Source: Akkermansia sp.
GTDB taxonomy: Bacteria; Verrucomicrobiota; Verrucomicrobiia; Verrucomicrobiales; Akkermansiaceae
Length of the DNA stretch: 64,000 nt
NCBI GenBank assembly: GCA_017555025.1
Contig: JAFZHC010000009.1
Coordinates: forward strand, 248,001-312,000
Reading direction: 5' to 3'
In this document: one piece after another, positions 53,769-63,030 of the stretch
Position numbering within the stretch: the first letter of the stretch is position 1
Layout of the letters: every line of letters begins with the position of its first letter
Position numbers and translations under genes: made by a program
Notes under the pieces: generated by a model
What the model was told of the DNA's origin: nothing
The model's input: only the letters and a program-made list of their open reading frames with translations
Database searches by the model: none

Positions 53769-55394
53769 GTGAATTGGAAATGTGCCATAGCGGTTCTGTT
53801 GCTGGGGAGTCTGCTGACTGCCTGCAAGGAGCAAAAAAGCTCTGCTGAGAAATTTGCAGAAGATGGCATTCTGCTGATTGGTAACAACTCCGAGCCCCAA
53901 AGTCAGGATCCGCACAAGGCTACAGCGGTAGCCGACGGCAAAATCATCTGCACCCTTTTGGAAGGTCTGGTTCGCCCCTCGCCCACCGAAGACGGAGCGG
54001 TGTTACCCGGTACTGCTGAGCGATGGGAGCATAATGACACAGCTGATGAGTGGACATTTCATCTGAATCCTTCAGCAAAATGGAGCGATGGCCGACCGGT
54101 TACGGCTAACGACTTTGCCTACGCCTACCAGCGCCTTCTGCACCCGAAATTTGCCGGCAAATATGCAGAAATGCTCTATCCCCTCCGCAATGCGGAAAAC
54201 TTCAGCAAAGGCCTCTGCAACTGGGAAGAGGTAGGCGTTAAAGCCGTTGCCCCACACACTCTACGCCTGTCCCTCAGCGGTCCTACGCCGCATTTACTGC
54301 GCTTATTACTGCATTACACCTGGTTTCCCATTCCCGCACACAAGGTGGAAGAGCTGGGCGGTATGCTTGACAGACGCAGTTTGTGGACGCGCCCCGAACA
54401 TTGGGTTGGCAATGGAGCCTATGTACTGGCGGCTCACCGTTTTAATGATTATCTGAGCGTGAGCCCCAACCCACAATATCTCCGGGCTTCCGAGCTCAAA
54501 AATAAAGGCATTCGCTTTTTGCCCATCGTCAACGGATATACGGAAACTCGCATGTACCTTGGCGGCAAGTTACACATCACCAACAATGTTCCGCCGGAAA
54601 TGTTGGCCTATGCCCAAGCTGAACGCCCAAGCGATTTCTGCCGCGACCCTTATTATTGCACCATTTTTTACCGCCTCAATACCTCACGAGCTCCGCTCAA
54701 TGACAGCAGGGTACGCCGTGCACTTCATCTGGCTATTGACCGCGAAGCTCTTGTCAACAAAGTTGTGCGTGGAGCCGGTGCCCCCTCCGTTACATTTACT
54801 CCGCCCGGCGCCGGCTATGCCGTAAACGCTCCCACTGAGCCGACAACACAGGCGGAGCGCGAAGAAGAAGCCCGCCGTTTGCTGGCCGAAGCCGGGTACG
54901 CGGAAGGAAAAAAGTTCCCTGTACTGGAGCTGATGACCACCTCTCGCGATGTGCAACGAGTTATGGCCGAAACCATTCAGGCCATGTGGGAAAAAGTTCT
55001 GGGAATTCACGTTGACATACGCTCCTGCGAATGGACGGCCTACAAATCTGCCCAGCAAAACATGGAGTACGATATATCCTCCTCTTCATGGAGCGGCGAT
55101 TATCTCGACCCGGCCACCTTCGTGGAACTCTGGCGCAGCGGCGGCGGCAACAATTGTACCGGCTGGGGTAATCCCGAGGCAGACGCCGCCCTTTCCGCCG
55201 CCCGCAATACCGGCCACGCCGAGCAACGCCAACGCCACCTGCAACAAGCTGAAGAGCTCATGCTCCACGAACTGCCCATTCTTCCGCTCTACCACAGCCA
55301 GCGTACCTACCTGCGTTCATCTCGCCATATAGATGGCTGGCAGCCCAGACTTCTTGATAATTTTCCCCTTGATGCCGTTCTCGTGAAGCCATGA
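53769..55394 (+). CDS. oppA: Oligopeptide-binding lipoprotein OppA-like
   Basis: 541-residue solute-binding protein of the SBP-5 family. Signal peptide with lipobox LLTAC (Cys19), GTG start. Family segments NNSEPQSQDPHKA, DGAVLPGTAERWE, YTWFPIPAHKVEE and AIDREALVNKV are recognisable. Binds peptides in the periplasm and hands them to the permeases that follow. ATPase genes oppD and oppF are not in the window. The start codon overlaps nothing; it is placed by the promoter. Confidence 0.93.
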   Translation: MNWKCAIAVLLLGSLLTACKEQKSSAEKFAEDGILLIGNNSEPQSQDPHKATAVADGKIICTLLEGLVRPSPTEDGAVLPGTAERWEHNDTADEWTFHLNPSAKWSDGRPVTANDFAYAYQRLLHPKFAGKYAEMLYPLRNAENFSKGLCNWEEVGVKAVAPHTLRLSLSGPTPHLLRLLLHYTWFPIPAHKVEELGGMLDRRSLWTRPEHWVGNGAYVLAAHRFNDYLSVSPNPQYLRASELKNKGIRFLPIVNGYTETRMYLGGKLHITNNVPPEMLAYAQAERPSDFCRDPYYCTIFYRLNTSRAPLNDSRVRRALHLAIDREALVNKVVRGAGAPSVTFTPPGAGYAVNAPTEPTTQAEREEEARRLLAEAGYAEGKKFPVLELMTTSRDVQRVMAETIQAMWEKVLGIHVDIRSCEWTAYKSAQQNMEYDISSSSWSGDYLDPATFVELWRSGGGNNCTGWGNPEADAALSAARNTGHAEQRQRHLQQAEELMLHELPILPLYHSQRTYLRSSRHIDGWQPRLLDNFPLDAVLVKP

Positions 55395-56320
55395 TAAAAC
55401 TCCTTCTCAAGCGACTGGCGCAGGGCGCACTCGTTGTATTCGTGCTGGAGACGATTACTTTCTTTTTGGTGCGCATGCTACCGGGCAATCCCTTCCTTGG
55501 GGAGCGTAAACTACCCCAACACGTCATGGAGCAACTCAATGCACTATACGGCCTTGACCAAAGTGCTCTTGTTCAGTACTTCAATTATTGGAAAAACATC
55601 CTGACGGAAGGAGACTTCGGTCCTTCTCTGGTGCGAGAAGGCTTACAGGTTAGCGACATTATTGCAGAGGCCTTCCCTGTATCCCTGTGGTTGGGTGTTC
55701 TGGGCATGGGTATAGCCATTGTTGTCGGCATTCCGGCCGGCATGATTGCGGCTCGCTGCAAAAATCGATGGCCGGACGTGCTTTTGATGTTCTTTGCCAT
55801 GCTGGGAATCTGTGTGCCTGCATTCGTTATAGCACCGGTATTTGGCAAAACGCTGGGCATGCATGTACCGGGGCTGAGTGTTGCCGGATGGGACAACCCG
55901 TTGTGCGCCGTTCTTCCCTCGCTGACTCTGGGGCTCATCAACGCAGCCTATCTGGCCAGACTCACCCGCGGCGGCATGCTGGAAGTACTCTCTCAGGATT
56001 TCATGCGCACGGCCAAAGCCAAAGGAGCCGGCACCATTCGCCAATTGTTTATCCACGCTCTGCGTAGCGGTCTTTTGCCGGCCGTTTCCTACCTCGGCCC
56101 GGCATTTGCCGCATTGATTACCGGTTCATTTGTTGTCGAAACCTGTTTTCAGGTGCCCGGCATGGGGTTGCACTTTGTCAATGCCACGACCGATCGCGAT
56201 TACTTCCTTATTCAGGGGCTCGTTCTCTGCTATGGCATCCTCATCGTAGGAGCCAACCTCATCGTTGACCTGGCACTAGTAGCTCTTAATCCCCGCCTGC
56301 GAACGCAGGGAGCCGCATAA
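55391..56320 (+). CDS. oppB: Oligopeptide ABC transporter permease OppB-like
   Basis: 309 residues with six spans. N-terminus LLLKRLAQGALVVFVLETITFFLVRMLPGNPF is the OppB signature, and ARLTRGGMLEVLSQDFMRTAKAKGAG is the EAA-loop contacting the ATPase. Overlaps oppA by four bases (ATGA). Partner of the OppC-like protein. Confidence 0.94.
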   Translation: MIKLLLKRLAQGALVVFVLETITFFLVRMLPGNPFLGERKLPQHVMEQLNALYGLDQSALVQYFNYWKNILTEGDFGPSLVREGLQVSDIIAEAFPVSLWLGVLGMGIAIVVGIPAGMIAARCKNRWPDVLLMFFAMLGICVPAFVIAPVFGKTLGMHVPGLSVAGWDNPLCAVLPSLTLGLINAAYLARLTRGGMLEVLSQDFMRTAKAKGAGTIRQLFIHALRSGLLPAVSYLGPAFAALITGSFVVETCFQVPGMGLHFVNATTDRDYFLIQGLVLCYGILIVGANLIVDLALVALNPRLRTQGAA

Positions 56321-56325
56321 CCGAT

Positions 56326-57270
56326 ATGGCAAAAACAACATACACACAAGGCAATTCCCTCTGGCAGGATGCCATGCTGAGACTGCGCCGCAACCGCGCA
56401 GCCATGGTCTCCCTTGCTTTTCTCTGCCTCATGTTACTGGCTTGCTTTGTGCTGCCGCTCTTCCCCTTCATTGCTAACCCCAACGCAACGGACCTCAACA
56501 ACATTGCAGCCCCCTGCAGCCTTGCCCACCCATTCGGGACCGATCAACTGGGGCGTGACCTGCTGGCCCGAGTGCTCTACGGAGGCCGCATTTCTCTGCT
56601 GGTCGGCATTGTAGCAACAGTTGTAGCCCTAATCATTGGTTTAGTTTACGGCCTTATTTCCGGCTACGTCGGTGGCAAAACGGATGCTTTCATGATGCGC
56701 ACCGTCGATGTCCTCTTCGCTTTGCCTTTCATCGTTCTGGTCATTGTTTTTTCTCTGAGCATCGAGGAACCCAGTCGCCGGCTCACCGCTCATATTGTGG
56801 AGCTCACCGGTTGGAGCCGCGAATCTGTCGCCCCCATTCTGGGTCTTGTTCCCCTGTTCATTGCAATCGGAGCATTGGGCTGGCTCACGCTGGCACGCAT
56901 CGTGCGCACGCAAACGCTGGAAATCAAATCTCAGGAATATATTATGGCCGCACAATCGCTTGGCCTGGGACACATGCGCATTCTCTTCCGTCATATTGCC
57001 CCTAATCTCCTTGGTACCGTAGTTGTATACACCACGCTGGCCGTGCCCGGCATCATGCTGACCGAGTCTACTCTTTCATTCATCGGTCTAGGCGTAAAAG
57101 CACCCAATTCATCTTGGGGAACCCTCATTAAAGAAGGCGCTGACCGCATGGAAGTTACTCCGGAGCTTATTATTTTCCCGGCAGCGTTCTTCTGCCTCAC
57201 CCTGCTGGCGCTCAACTTCCTCGGCGACGGGCTACGCGATGCCATCGACCCCAAATCGGCCAAAGATTAA
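56326..57270 (+). CDS. oppC: Oligopeptide ABC transporter permease OppC-like
   Basis: 314 residues. N-terminal cytosolic tail plus one span, HPFGTDQLGRDLLARVLYGGRISL (OppC signature), and the EAA-like loop EYIMAAQSLGLGHMRILFRHI. Last gene of the transcript; strong terminator follows. Confidence 0.94.
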   Translation: MAKTTYTQGNSLWQDAMLRLRRNRAAMVSLAFLCLMLLACFVLPLFPFIANPNATDLNNIAAPCSLAHPFGTDQLGRDLLARVLYGGRISLLVGIVATVVALIIGLVYGLISGYVGGKTDAFMMRTVDVLFALPFIVLVIVFSLSIEEPSRRLTAHIVELTGWSRESVAPILGLVPLFIAIGALGWLTLARIVRTQTLEIKSQEYIMAAQSLGLGHMRILFRHIAPNLLGTVVVYTTLAVPGIMLTESTLSFIGLGVKAPNSSWGTLIKEGADRMEVTPELIIFPAAFFCLTLLALNFLGDGLRDAIDPKSAKD

Positions 57271-57295
57271 TTCCACCAATTTTCATTTAACAATT

Positions 57296-57336
57296 AAAAG
57301 GCACCCCGTTGAGCCATACTCAACGGGGTGCCTTTT
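57296..57336. terminator. Bidirectional terminator between oppC and proS
   Basis: AAAAGGCACCCCGTTGAG and its exact complement, 18-bp stem with loop CCATA. A-run on the left and T-run on the right serve both directions. Confidence 0.95.
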
Positions 57337-57369
57337 AAGATATTGTATTAATCGGTCGGCGACTACGGA

Positions 57370-58890
57370 TTAGTAGCTGCGAGCCCAGAGCACGCGGCGC
57401 GTGGTCGGGCGGCCGGTAAGGATGCAGGGAGCCTCGGGACCGGTACCCATCTCACCGTGCGGAATGCAGCGGATGGAAATGCGCAGGCTCTTGCCCAGCT
57501 CTTCTTCCTCCTCAGGGCTGCCGTCCCAGGGGCAAAGCAGCCAGTCGGCATCAGTACCGGCGGCAAAGTTTGCCTTGAGCTCTTCAAGATTATCGCAGGG
57601 GCGAATGTGGCTGTCGCGGAAGTTCAGCTGGCGCTCCAGCAGGCTGTTCTGCACATCCTCCAGCATCTGTACAGCGTTGGTCAGGAGCTCCTCCTCAGAG
57701 ATAAAGCTCTTGTCGTTGCTGGCCTTATCGCGGCGAGAGATGCATACGGAGCCCTTCTCCAAGTCACGCGGACCAATTTCCACGCGTACCGGCACGCCCT
57801 TCTTCACCCACTCCCACTTCTTAGTACCACCGTTCAGGTCGCGGTCGTCCACCTGCACACGTACGGGCAGACCATGGAAACTCATGGCGGCAAGCTTGTC
57901 GGCAAGAGCATGGCAGTGGTCGAGAATTGCCTGCTTAGTTTCAGCCTTGGGCGTTACAGGGATGATAACAATCTGCTTGGGTGCCACGCGGGGCGGGCAT
58001 ACCAAACCGTCATCGTCTGAGTGAGCCATAATCAGCGTACCAATCATGCGGGTAGATACCCCCCAAGAGGTAGTCCAGGCGTACTGGCGCTCATTGGTAC
58101 GCCCGGCAAAGGAGATGTTCTGAGCCTTGGCAAAGTTCTGCCCCAGGAAGTGGGAGGTACCGGCCTGAATGGCCTTGCGGTCCTGCACCATGGCCTCCAC
58201 GGTGTAGGTACGAACAGCTCCGGGGAAACGCTCGTGAGCCGTCTTCTCACCGGGGATAGAGGGTACTGCCAGCACATCACGCTGGAAATCCTCGTACACC
58301 TTGTGCATGACGGCGGTTTCCTCCTCAGCCTCGGCCTGGGTTTCGTGAGCGGTGTGCCCCTCCTGCCACAGGAACTCAGCCGTGCGCAGGAAAATACGCG
58401 GGCGCATCTCCCAGCGCATCACGTTGCACCACTGGTTCACCTTGAAGGGCAAATCTCGGTAGCTCTCCAGCCAGCGGGAGAAAGCGGCACCAATCACCGT
58501 CTCAGAAGTGGGACGTATCACATACTTATCCGTCAGCTCACCGCTGGGAATCATCTTCGTCTTGCCGGTCTCGGGGTCCTTCACAGCCTCCAGGCGGTGG
58601 TGAGTCACCACAGCACACTCAGTCGCAAAGCCCTCAGCGTGCTCTGCTTCCTTCTCGAGGTAGGAGACAGGTATGAGCATGGGGAAGTAGGCATTGGTGT
58701 GGCCTGTGCGCTTGAACTCAGCGTCCATCTGCTGCTGAATAAGCTCCCAGATGGCGTAGCCCCAGGGCTTAATGACCATACAACCGCGCACCTCGGAGTT
58801 TTCGGCGAGGTCGGCGGCCTTAATTACCTGCTGATACCACTCGGGGAAATCCTCCGCGCGCGTGGGTGAAATTGCGTTCTGTTGTGCCAT
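57370..58890 (-). CDS. proS: Prolyl-tRNA synthetase, archaeal/eukaryote-like form
   Basis: Class II synthetase, 506 residues. This is the short form without the insertion-editing domain of most bacteria. Motifs: VIRPTSETVIGAAFSRW (part of the motif 1/2 region), WEMRPRIFLRTAEFLWQEGHTAH (motif 2), and a C-terminal zinc-like extension ending in Ser-Tyr, a Tyr terminus usual for this form. The bacterial-type enzyme would be about 570 residues. Leaderless promoter TTGACT-16-CATAAT. Confidence 0.95.
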   Translation of the reverse strand: MAQQNAISPTRAEDFPEWYQQVIKAADLAENSEVRGCMVIKPWGYAIWELIQQQMDAEFKRTGHTNAYFPMLIPVSYLEKEAEHAEGFATECAVVTHHRLEAVKDPETGKTKMIPSGELTDKYVIRPTSETVIGAAFSRWLESYRDLPFKVNQWCNVMRWEMRPRIFLRTAEFLWQEGHTAHETQAEAEEETAVMHKVYEDFQRDVLAVPSIPGEKTAHERFPGAVRTYTVEAMVQDRKAIQAGTSHFLGQNFAKAQNISFAGRTNERQYAWTTSWGVSTRMIGTLIMAHSDDDGLVCPPRVAPKQIVIIPVTPKAETKQAILDHCHALADKLAAMSFHGLPVRVQVDDRDLNGGTKKWEWVKKGVPVRVEIGPRDLEKGSVCISRRDKASNDKSFISEEELLTNAVQMLEDVQNSLLERQLNFRDSHIRPCDNLEELKANFAAGTDADWLLCPWDGSPEEEEELGKSLRISIRCIPHGEMGTGPEAPCILTGRPTTRRVLWARSY

Positions 58891-58900
58891 ACGGGTGGGT

Positions 58901-58928
58901 ATTATGTACGTTATTAAAAAAAAGTCAA
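58901..58928 (-). promoter_or_regulatory. Predicted proS promoter
   Basis: TTGACT (58928-58923), 16-base spacer with a run of T, CATAAT (58906-58901); ten bases to the ATG. Confidence 0.65.
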
Positions 58929-58956
58929 TGATAATTTTGGATACAAGGCCTCCGGC

Positions 58957-59649
58957 TTACTCGCTCTGCATGCAGCGATAATTGAAGACAGCCAGCGAGC
59001 CCATGATGAAAACCATCCACCACGCGCCCAAAGCCAGAAAGAAAAAAGTAAGCACACCGGCAAATGCCAAGCTGATACGGTGCATGCTCTGCGCAGAGCG
59101 CATGAGCCCATGCATTATCTGACCGCCGTCCAAGGGGTAGACCGGCAGTAGGTTAAGCAAGCTCCACCACACACAAATGCGAACCAGATAAACGCCGAAG
59201 AGCACCATCATGGGCGGGCACGTATCTAACAGCTCCTGTGGCACCACACCGGCAATGAATCCGGCAGTAACAACAAAACCGGCCGACAAACTACCGCAGG
59301 CCGATGCGACGAAAGGCCATACCAACACTAGCGGCAGGAACATCGAGGCTAGCGGCCCGGCTGCCGTCATCAAAATACCGCCGGTGCGCGTCAGGCGAGC
59401 CGTCTCATTGCAGCAGTCGCCCCCCAACCAAGCCAGATAGACCTCAGGGGAGCCGCCCCCAAGCCAACGCCCCACAATGGCATGTCCCATCTCATGTGTC
59501 AGCAGACAGAAGAACAATGCAACACCGAACAATGCCACGCCGGGTATCCCCGCCGCAAAGCCGGTAAAGAGACAGCTGAGCAGCACGAGCATCACCCACA
59601 ATGAGGGGTGTATGCTTACCTGAACCCGGAAAAGTGAAAAGCGAATCAT
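58957..59649 (-). CDS. M50 family intramembrane zinc metalloprotease
   Basis: Site-2-protease-like, 230 residues with about six spans. LLTHEMGHAIVG carries HExxH (His52, Glu53, His56) and NLLPVYPLDGGQIM the third ligand Asp in the NxxPxxPLDG motif. No PDZ domain or CBS, so the small SpoIVFB-like group. The target substrate is not evident; neighbours give no clue. Leaderless promoter. Confidence 0.9.
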   Translation of the reverse strand: MIRFSLFRVQVSIHPSLWVMLVLLSCLFTGFAAGIPGVALFGVALFFCLLTHEMGHAIVGRWLGGGSPEVYLAWLGGDCCNETARLTRTGGILMTAAGPLASMFLPLVLVWPFVASACGSLSAGFVVTAGFIAGVVPQELLDTCPPMMVLFGVYLVRICVWWSLLNLLPVYPLDGGQIMHGLMRSAQSMHRISLAFAGVLTFFFLALGAWWMVFIMGSLAVFNYRCMQSE

Positions 59650-59660
59650 CTGTACCTGTT

Positions 59661-59689
59661 ATTTTATGCCCGGGCGTGCGAATCGACAA
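59661..59689 (-). promoter_or_regulatory. Predicted promoter of the M50 protease gene
   Basis: TTGTCG (59689-59684), 17-base spacer, TAAAAT (59666-59661); eleven bases to the ATG at 59649. Confidence 0.6.
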
Positions 59690-60049
59690 GCCATCCGCAC
59701 GCCATACAGCCCATCATGTCAGAAAAAATGCACCATTCTGCTGCTTTCGCGTACTTCTGGCAATATTTCCGGAGCAGAAAACATCTCACCGACCTCCTGC
59801 GATGCTCACAACACGGAGCAACCGCCCTTTGTCCATTGTCGGGCGTCAACCCGTCACGGACTCTACGCAGTACCGAGAATAATGCCGAAAATCCACGCCC
59901 CCAACAGCCCTGTTTCTTAACGTCGGGCCAATCAAAAATCCGATTTTGCCCAGTGGCCCTTGCCTGAAGAATTCATCATTCTTACGTAACCAAATTGCCA
60001 ATTATCGATTCCATTTTATTCTCTTTTCTCAATTTTCCGGCAAAAAGGC
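59690..60049. other. Intergenic region without a supported gene
   Basis: About 360 bases between the M50 protease promoter and the dapA promoter. Short open frames occur on both strands but none has a recognisable protein, promoter and start together. No RNA gene or clear repeat seen. Confidence 0.6.
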
Positions 60050-60077
60050 GTGACTTTTCGGCAGATTGTGCTAGAAT
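60050..60077 (+). promoter_or_regulatory. Predicted promoter of dapA-dapB-folK-panB
   Basis: GTGACT (60050-60055), 16-base spacer, TAGAAT (60072-60077); twelve bases to the ATG at 60090. No lysine riboswitch is possible in this short leader. Confidence 0.6.
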
Positions 60078-60089
60078 ACCCGCGAGATT

Positions 60090-60971
60090 ATGAAGTACCA
60101 CGGACTTTACACAGCTATTGTCACCCCTTTTAAAGATAACAAAGTCGACACCGAAGCCCTCAAAGCTCTGGTTGAGGCTCAGATTGCCGGCGGTGTGGAC
60201 GGCATTGTGCCGGTAGGTACCACCGGCGAGAGCCCCACGCTTACCAATGAGGAGCACATTGAGGTTATCCGCCTTGCCGTAGAGTATGCAGCCGGTCGAT
60301 GCCAGGTAATCGCCGGCACCGGCTCCAACTGCACCGAGGAGGCTATCGAAATGACCAAAATTGCTGAGAAGCTGGGCGCAGACGGCACGCTGCAGGTGTG
60401 CCCCTACTACAACAAGCCCAGCCAGGAGGGGCTCTATCGCCACTTCAAGGCCATTGCAGATGCCACCACCCTGCCCATCCTCCTCTACAGCATCCCCGGC
60501 CGCAGCGTGATTGAGATTTCCGTTGACACCGTGGCTCGTCTGGCCAAGGATTGCCCGAACATTGTCGCTATTAAAGAAGCCGGCGGCAGCGTGGAGCGCG
60601 TGAACCAGCTGGTGCAGGCTCTGCCCGAAGACTTCGCCGTGCTCAGCGGCGACGACGGTCTGACCGTACCCTTTATTTCCTGCGGTGCCGTGGGCCTCGT
60701 ATCCGTTACCTCCAACGTAGCTCCTGCTCAGATGAAAGAGTTGGTGGACACCGCTCTGTCCGGCGATGGCAAAAAAGCCCTCGAGCTTCAGAAGAAGTAT
60801 TATCCGCTCATGAAGGGGCTGATGAGCTTAGACGTGAACCCTGTGCCGATTAAGGCAGCCATGGCTCTGCGTGGCGACATGAGCTGGGAAATTCGCCTGC
60901 CCCTCGCACCGCTGGCCGAGGACAAGCACGAGAAGCTTGCCACCCTCCTCAAGAACTTCAATCTGCTGTGA
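60090..60971 (+). CDS. dapA: 4-hydroxy-tetrahydrodipicolinate synthase
   Basis: Condenses aspartate semialdehyde with pyruvate, the first lysine/diaminopimelate step. 293 residues. GTTGESPTL, the Schiff-base Lys162 in VAIKEAGG and Tyr133 in LYSIPGRS are the active-site residues. Heads a four-gene unit with dapB 3 bases later. Confidence 0.96.
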   Translation: MKYHGLYTAIVTPFKDNKVDTEALKALVEAQIAGGVDGIVPVGTTGESPTLTNEEHIEVIRLAVEYAAGRCQVIAGTGSNCTEEAIEMTKIAEKLGADGTLQVCPYYNKPSQEGLYRHFKAIADATTLPILLYSIPGRSVIEISVDTVARLAKDCPNIVAIKEAGGSVERVNQLVQALPEDFAVLSGDDGLTVPFISCGAVGLVSVTSNVAPAQMKELVDTALSGDGKKALELQKKYYPLMKGLMSLDVNPVPIKAAMALRGDMSWEIRLPLAPLAEDKHEKLATLLKNFNLL

Positions 60972-60974
60972 ATC

Positions 60975-61706
60975 ATGAAAATTCTTGTTACCGGTATTTC
61001 CGGCCGCATGGGTCAGGCTGTGCAGCAAGCAGTAGAGCTCAATCCCGGTACTGAGCTGGCCAGCACGCACGACGTAGGGCAAGACATCGCTGCCGCCATG
61101 CAACCTGCCGACATTGCCATCGACTTCTCCTTCCATGGCTTCACTCCTGAGTTGCTCGCCACAGCCGTTGCTCAGGGCAAGCCCCTCGTTATCGGCACCA
61201 CCGGCCATACCGCCGAGGAGAAAGCCGCCATCACCGAGGCTGCCAAGCAGATTCCCATCGTGTTCGCCTCCAACTACTCCGTGGGCGTAAACACCCTCTT
61301 CTGGCTCACCCGCAAGGCTACAGCCATCCTGAAGGACTACGATATCGAAATTATTGAGATGCACCACCACCACAAGCTCGATGCACCCAGCGGCACCGCC
61401 CGCACGCTGGCCGAGGTGGTATGCGATGTCACCGGCCTTGATTACGAGAAGGATGTCATGCATGGCCGCAATGGTCTGGTTGGCGCACGCCCCCAGGCTC
61501 AGATTGGCATGCACTCCATGCGCGGTGGTGACGTAGTGGGCGACCACACCGTCATGTACGCTACCGATGGTGAGCGCATCGAGCTCACGCACAAGGCCTC
61601 CAGCCGCATGACCTTTGCCGGCGGCGCAGTTCGCGCTGCCCTCTGGCTGGCCGACAAACCCGCTGGCCTGTACACCATGCAGGATGTGCTGGGCTTTACG
61701 GACTAA
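60975..61706 (+). CDS. dapB: 4-hydroxy-tetrahydrodipicolinate reductase
   Basis: Reduces the DapA product with NAD(P)H. 243 residues. GISGRMGQ (7-14) is the nucleotide loop, EMHHHHKLDAPSGTA the catalytic His/Lys motif. Directly follows dapA. Confidence 0.96.
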   Translation: MKILVTGISGRMGQAVQQAVELNPGTELASTHDVGQDIAAAMQPADIAIDFSFHGFTPELLATAVAQGKPLVIGTTGHTAEEKAAITEAAKQIPIVFASNYSVGVNTLFWLTRKATAILKDYDIEIIEMHHHHKLDAPSGTARTLAEVVCDVTGLDYEKDVMHGRNGLVGARPQAQIGMHSMRGGDVVGDHTVMYATDGERIELTHKASSRMTFAGGAVRAALWLADKPAGLYTMQDVLGFTD

Positions 61707-61709
61707 GCC

Positions 61710-62219
61710 ATGAGCTGCACCGATACAGCCGCCCGGCGCGTTATCTTCTCCCTCGGTTCCAATGTGGGAGACAGGCTCGCCATACTGGAATCCGCCTGCG
61801 ATTATCTGGCGGAAGCCTTCGGGGGGCTGCGGCTGTCGCAAGTTTACGAGACCGAGCCCGTGGGCTGTCCTGCGGGCTCGCCTGCCTACCTCAACGCCTG
61901 TGTTGAGGTGAGTACCACCATGCCCGCAGAGGAAGTATTGCAAATCTGCATGAGCATCGAAAAAGAACTGGGGCGCACACGCAACGGCGTGTACGGAGCC
62001 CCCCGCACCTGCGATATTGACATCATTCTCTATGGGGAATTGCAACTGAGCACCCCTGCACTCACGCTGCCCCACCCCCGCGCCCACGAGCGAGAGTTCG
62101 TACTGCGCCCCCTGTGCGATATTGACCCGCAGCTGGTACTGCCGGGGCACACACTCAGCGTCAGCCACATGCTGGCAGCACTACCCGCCGGCCCGGCGGT
62201 TCACGCTTTTGACCTGTAA
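61710..62219 (+). CDS. folK: 2-amino-4-hydroxy-6-hydroxymethyldihydropteridine pyrophosphokinase
   Basis: Pyrophosphorylates hydroxymethyldihydropterin in folate synthesis. 169 residues. FSLGSNVGDR, PRTCDIDIILYG (the two metal-binding Asp) and LPHPRAHEREFVLRPL are family hallmarks. 3 bases after dapB, 9 before panB; the other folate genes are elsewhere. Confidence 0.94.
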   Translation: MSCTDTAARRVIFSLGSNVGDRLAILESACDYLAEAFGGLRLSQVYETEPVGCPAGSPAYLNACVEVSTTMPAEEVLQICMSIEKELGRTRNGVYGAPRTCDIDIILYGELQLSTPALTLPHPRAHEREFVLRPLCDIDPQLVLPGHTLSVSHMLAALPAGPAVHAFDL

Positions 62220-62228
62220 TATAAGACT

Positions 62229-62993
62229 ATGAACAGCAAAATTGAAGCCATCCTTGCCCGCAAGGGCAAAGCTCCTGTTGCCGAACTGACAGCTTATGAT
62301 TACCCCACCGCCCGACTGGTTGATGAGGCCGGGGTGGACATGATTCTGGTGGGCGATTCCCTCGGTATGGTCATGCTGGGCTATCCGGATACCACCCACG
62401 TTACCTTAGCACACATGCTGCACCATGTGGAGGCAGTAGCTCGCGCAGCCAAAAAGGCTGTAGTCGTGGCAGACATGCCCATCAACACCTACAACACTCC
62501 CGAACAGGCATTAGAAACCGCCCGCGCCCTCATGGCCGTAGGTGCCGACGCCGTAAAGCTGGAGGGCGGCGTAGCTATCGAGGCGCAGATTCGCTCCATC
62601 ACTCAAGCCGGTATTCCCGTGCAAGGCCACATCGGCCTGCTGCCGCAGAAGGTGAAGGAAGAAGGAGGCTACCGCATGCACGGCAAGACGGATGAGGAAG
62701 CCGCCTCCATCATGCGCGATATGGAGGCCGTGGTACGTGCCGGAGCCTTCTCTGTGGTGATTGAATGCACTCGCCACAGCGTGGCCAAGGCGATTACGGA
62801 GGCCTGCCCCATCATCACCATCGGCATCGGCGCCGGTCGCGGCACCTGCGATGGCGAGGTGGCCGTCTACCACGATTTGGTGGGTGCTTTCCCTTGGTTC
62901 ACCCCCTCCTTTGCCCGCCCCAAAGCCGATATCGCAACCGATATCACGCGTGCGGTGAAAGAATACATCGCAGAGGTACAACAACCCAGATAA
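62229..62993 (+). CDS. panB: 3-methyl-2-oxobutanoate hydroxymethyltransferase
   Basis: First committed step of pantothenate synthesis. 254 residues. Family motifs TAYDYPTARLVDEAG, VGDSLGMVMLG, DMPINTY, LEGG and GHIGLLPQ are present; IGIGAGRGTCDGEVAVYHDL is the end of the core. Fourth gene of the dapA transcript. Confidence 0.95.
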   Translation: MNSKIEAILARKGKAPVAELTAYDYPTARLVDEAGVDMILVGDSLGMVMLGYPDTTHVTLAHMLHHVEAVARAAKKAVVVADMPINTYNTPEQALETARALMAVGADAVKLEGGVAIEAQIRSITQAGIPVQGHIGLLPQKVKEEGGYRMHGKTDEEAASIMRDMEAVVRAGAFSVVIECTRHSVAKAITEACPIITIGIGAGRGTCDGEVAVYHDLVGAFPWFTPSFARPKADIATDITRAVKEYIAEVQQPR

Positions 62994-63030
62994 TCTTGAA
63001 CACAATGTGCGGCAACTGCATCTCACCCTC

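Noticed and set aside
59664..59849. 61-residue minus-strand frame upstream of the M50 gene
   Set aside because: Overlaps the M50 promoter and has no signal peptide or domain.
59716..59967. 83-residue open frame in the gap upstream of dapA
   Set aside because: No recognisable domain, poor promoter match (spacer 14), and runs into a Pro/Gln-rich end; probably noncoding.
60828..62168. Minus-strand open frame of 446 residues opposite dapA, dapB and folK
   Set aside because: Same kind of shadow; the plus strand carries three intact enzymes.
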